This document shows positions 62,939 to 64,000 of a stretch of DNA of 64,000 nt, one piece after another. Origin of the DNA: an uncultured Alphaproteobacteria bacterium (GTDB taxonomy: Bacteria; Pseudomonadota; Alphaproteobacteria; HIMB59; GCA-002718135); contig CACJTT010000007.1 in NCBI GenBank assembly GCA_902596365.1, forward strand, positions 1 to 64,000, given 5' to 3'. How positions within the stretch are numbered: the stretch's first letter is position 1; each line of letters starts with the position of its first letter. The notes under the pieces were generated by a model. The model saw only the letters and a program-made list of their open reading frames with translations. It was not told where the DNA came from and ran no database searches. The translations under genes were made by a program, and so were the position numbers.

Positions 62939-64000
62939 TTGAAAACGGTATTTTTATTATTTGATTCATTAAATTTGAGAATGTTAAACTCCTATGGGGG
63001 GAAATATTTTGAAACAAATAATTTTAATAGATTAGCTAAAAAATCAATTCAGTTTAATAATCATTATGTGGGTAGCATGCCTTGTATGCCAGCAAGACGA
63101 GATATGCATACAGGAAGATTAAGCTTTTTACATCGAAGTTGGGGGCCATTAGAACCTTTTGATAATTCTTTTCCAGAAATATTAAGATCAAATAAAGTTT
63201 ACTCACACTTAGTCACAGATCATTATCATTATTTTGAAGATGGGGGATCAACGTATCATAATCGTTTTAATAGTTGGGACTTTATAAGAGGGCAGGAAAG
63301 TGATCCATGGAAAGCTATGGTGCAACCTCCATTAGAAAAATTTAAAGAAAAATTTCATAAATCACAATTAAGTTTAGAAAATAGAGATTCTGGTTATTAT
63401 CGATATGCTGTAAATAGTGAGTTCATTAAAGAAGAAAGTGATTTTCCTTCTGTAAAATGCTTTAATTCTGCTCTTGATTTTCTTAATACAAATAAAGATG
63501 CAGATAATTGGTTTTTACAATTAGAAACTTTTGATCCTCATGAACCTTTTTTTGCTCCAAAACGATTTAGAGAAAAATTTAAAACAAACTATCGCGGTCC
63601 AAGATTAGATTGGCCACAGTATGATAAAGTAAAAGAAACAGAAGATGAAGTAGCAGAACTTAAGGCTAATTATTTAGCTTTGGTAGGCCTATGTGATTAT
63701 TTATTAGGAACGATTTTAGATTACTTTGATAAACATAATTTATGGGATAACACTGCTTTAATTCTTACAACTGATCATGGTTTTATGCTTGGGGAACATG
63801 ATTGGTGGGCAAAAAATAGAATGCCTATGTATAATGAAATAGCGCATATACCCCTATTTATTCATCATCCTGAATACAAAAAATATGCTGGAGAAACTCG
63901 AAATACAGTGACACAAAATTTAGACTTAATGCCTACATTTCTATCTATAAATAATTTAACTATCCCCAAAGAGGTGAAAGGAAAATCTCTCTTAGATGTT
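62939..64000 (+). CDS. type I sulfatase, 3' end outside window
   Basis: The frame is open from TTG 62939 to the window end (354 codons so far). An in-frame stop lies seven codons before it, and no ATG precedes the first metal-binding Asp in FLLFDSLNLR, so TTG is the likely start. The sulfatase signature is CMPARRDMHTGR (CxPxR), whose Cys is converted to formylglycine. Further metal/substrate residues lie in LETFDPHEPFF and TTDHGFMLGEHDWW. Such sulfatases release sulfate from sugars. No signal peptide is seen, suggesting a cytoplasmic enzyme. It diverges from the aldo/keto reductase gene, consistent with a shared sulfated-sugar role. Confidence 0.9.
   Translation, partial: MKTVFLLFDSLNLRMLNSYGGKYFETNNFNRLAKKSIQFNNHYVGSMPCMPARRDMHTGRLSFLHRSWGPLEPFDNSFPEILRSNKVYSHLVTDHYHYFEDGGSTYHNRFNSWDFIRGQESDPWKAMVQPPLEKFKEKFHKSQLSLENRDSGYYRYAVNSEFIKEESDFPSVKCFNSALDFLNTNKDADNWFLQLETFDPHEPFFAPKRFREKFKTNYRGPRLDWPQYDKVKETEDEVAELKANYLALVGLCDYLLGTILDYFDKHNLWDNTALILTTDHGFMLGEHDWWAKNRMPMYNEIAHIPLFIHHPEYKKYAGETRNTVTQNLDLMPTFLSINNLTIPKEVKGKSLLDV

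Noticed and set aside
1-64000. tRNA or rRNA genes, CRISPR arrays, insertion sequences and phage genes
   Set aside because: I found no T-loop-type GGTTCGA context in any gap, no spaced repeats and no transposase or integrase frames; the gaps are mostly too short to hold them.

Overview
This window looks like a chromosomal segment of a streamlined, free-living, probably marine alphaproteobacterium. The sequence is visibly very AT-rich, and genes overlap or nearly touch throughout. The largest gene-free gap is about 175 bases, so there is no stretch over 300 bases without a gene. I see no rRNA, tRNA, CRISPR array, insertion sequence or prophage gene. Alphaproteobacterial markers are the Shemin-type 5-aminolevulinate synthase, the COQ9-family gene near rpsU, the J-protein/cobS/cobT string, class I lysyl-tRNA synthetase, DUF1244, and a GcrA-type C-terminal domain. 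The layout resembles Pelagibacterales/HIMB59-like genomes, but the exact taxon is an inference.

Layout. 1-3.0 kb: end of a J-domain gene, then cobS and cobT. 3.0-10.7 kb (minus strand): FAD reductase, [2Fe-2S] ferredoxin, a MarR regulator with a conspicuous double operator, lysS, pyrD, a HAD protein, rpmB, a queuosine-precursor transporter and tgt. 10.7-13.9 kb (plus): ctaA, an SDR lacking the catalytic Tyr, a DUF6134-like exported protein and a second SDR. 13.9-22.7 kb: pfkA, DUF465, COQ9, def, rpsU, the three-subunit transhydrogenase, an ABC1 kinase and an M3 peptidase. 22.7-28.3 kb: acyl-CoA synthetase, DUF1244, pyk, aminotransferase and a TauE-type permease. 28.4-35.6 kb (plus): a two-gene saccharopine pathway module, uvrB, a 3-hydroxyisobutyryl-CoA hydrolase-like gene, an AsmA-like protein and an AEC carrier. 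35.6-39.5 kb: small housekeeping and membrane genes. 39.6-44.8 kb: a complete Opp/Dpp-type ABC importer with a strong hairpin after the binding-protein gene. 44.9-51.0 kb: a nearly complete heme pathway (hemA diverging from hemC/D-hemE-hemH-hemF-hemJ; only hemB missing). 51.0-59.4 kb: EamA exporter, pentapeptide protein, a MotA/OmpA-type cell-envelope pair with a very long coiled coil, cyclopropane synthase, a stand-alone GcrA C-terminal domain, MsrA, Nudix and peroxiredoxin. 59.4-64 kb: agmatinase-like gene and a sugar module (aldolase, kinase, aldo/keto reductase, sulfatase cut by the window end).

How it works together. The organism appears aerobic: O2-dependent HemF, heme A synthase, and ubiquinone-related COQ9 and ABC1 proteins. 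It makes its own heme, salvages queuosine precursors, takes up peptides, degrades lysine via saccharopine and probably valine, and may desulfate and degrade marine sugars. Gene ends are compressed: 9 of 11 convergent junctions overlap, and seven of them share a single TTAA that supplies both stop codons.

The observations most worth following up are the 74-residue GcrA sigma-interaction-like protein without its DNA-binding half, the divergent HemC with a C-terminal HemD-like extension, the CobS/CobT/J-protein module, the saccharopine pair, the marR double operator, the hairpin over the oppB start, and the TTAA junctions.
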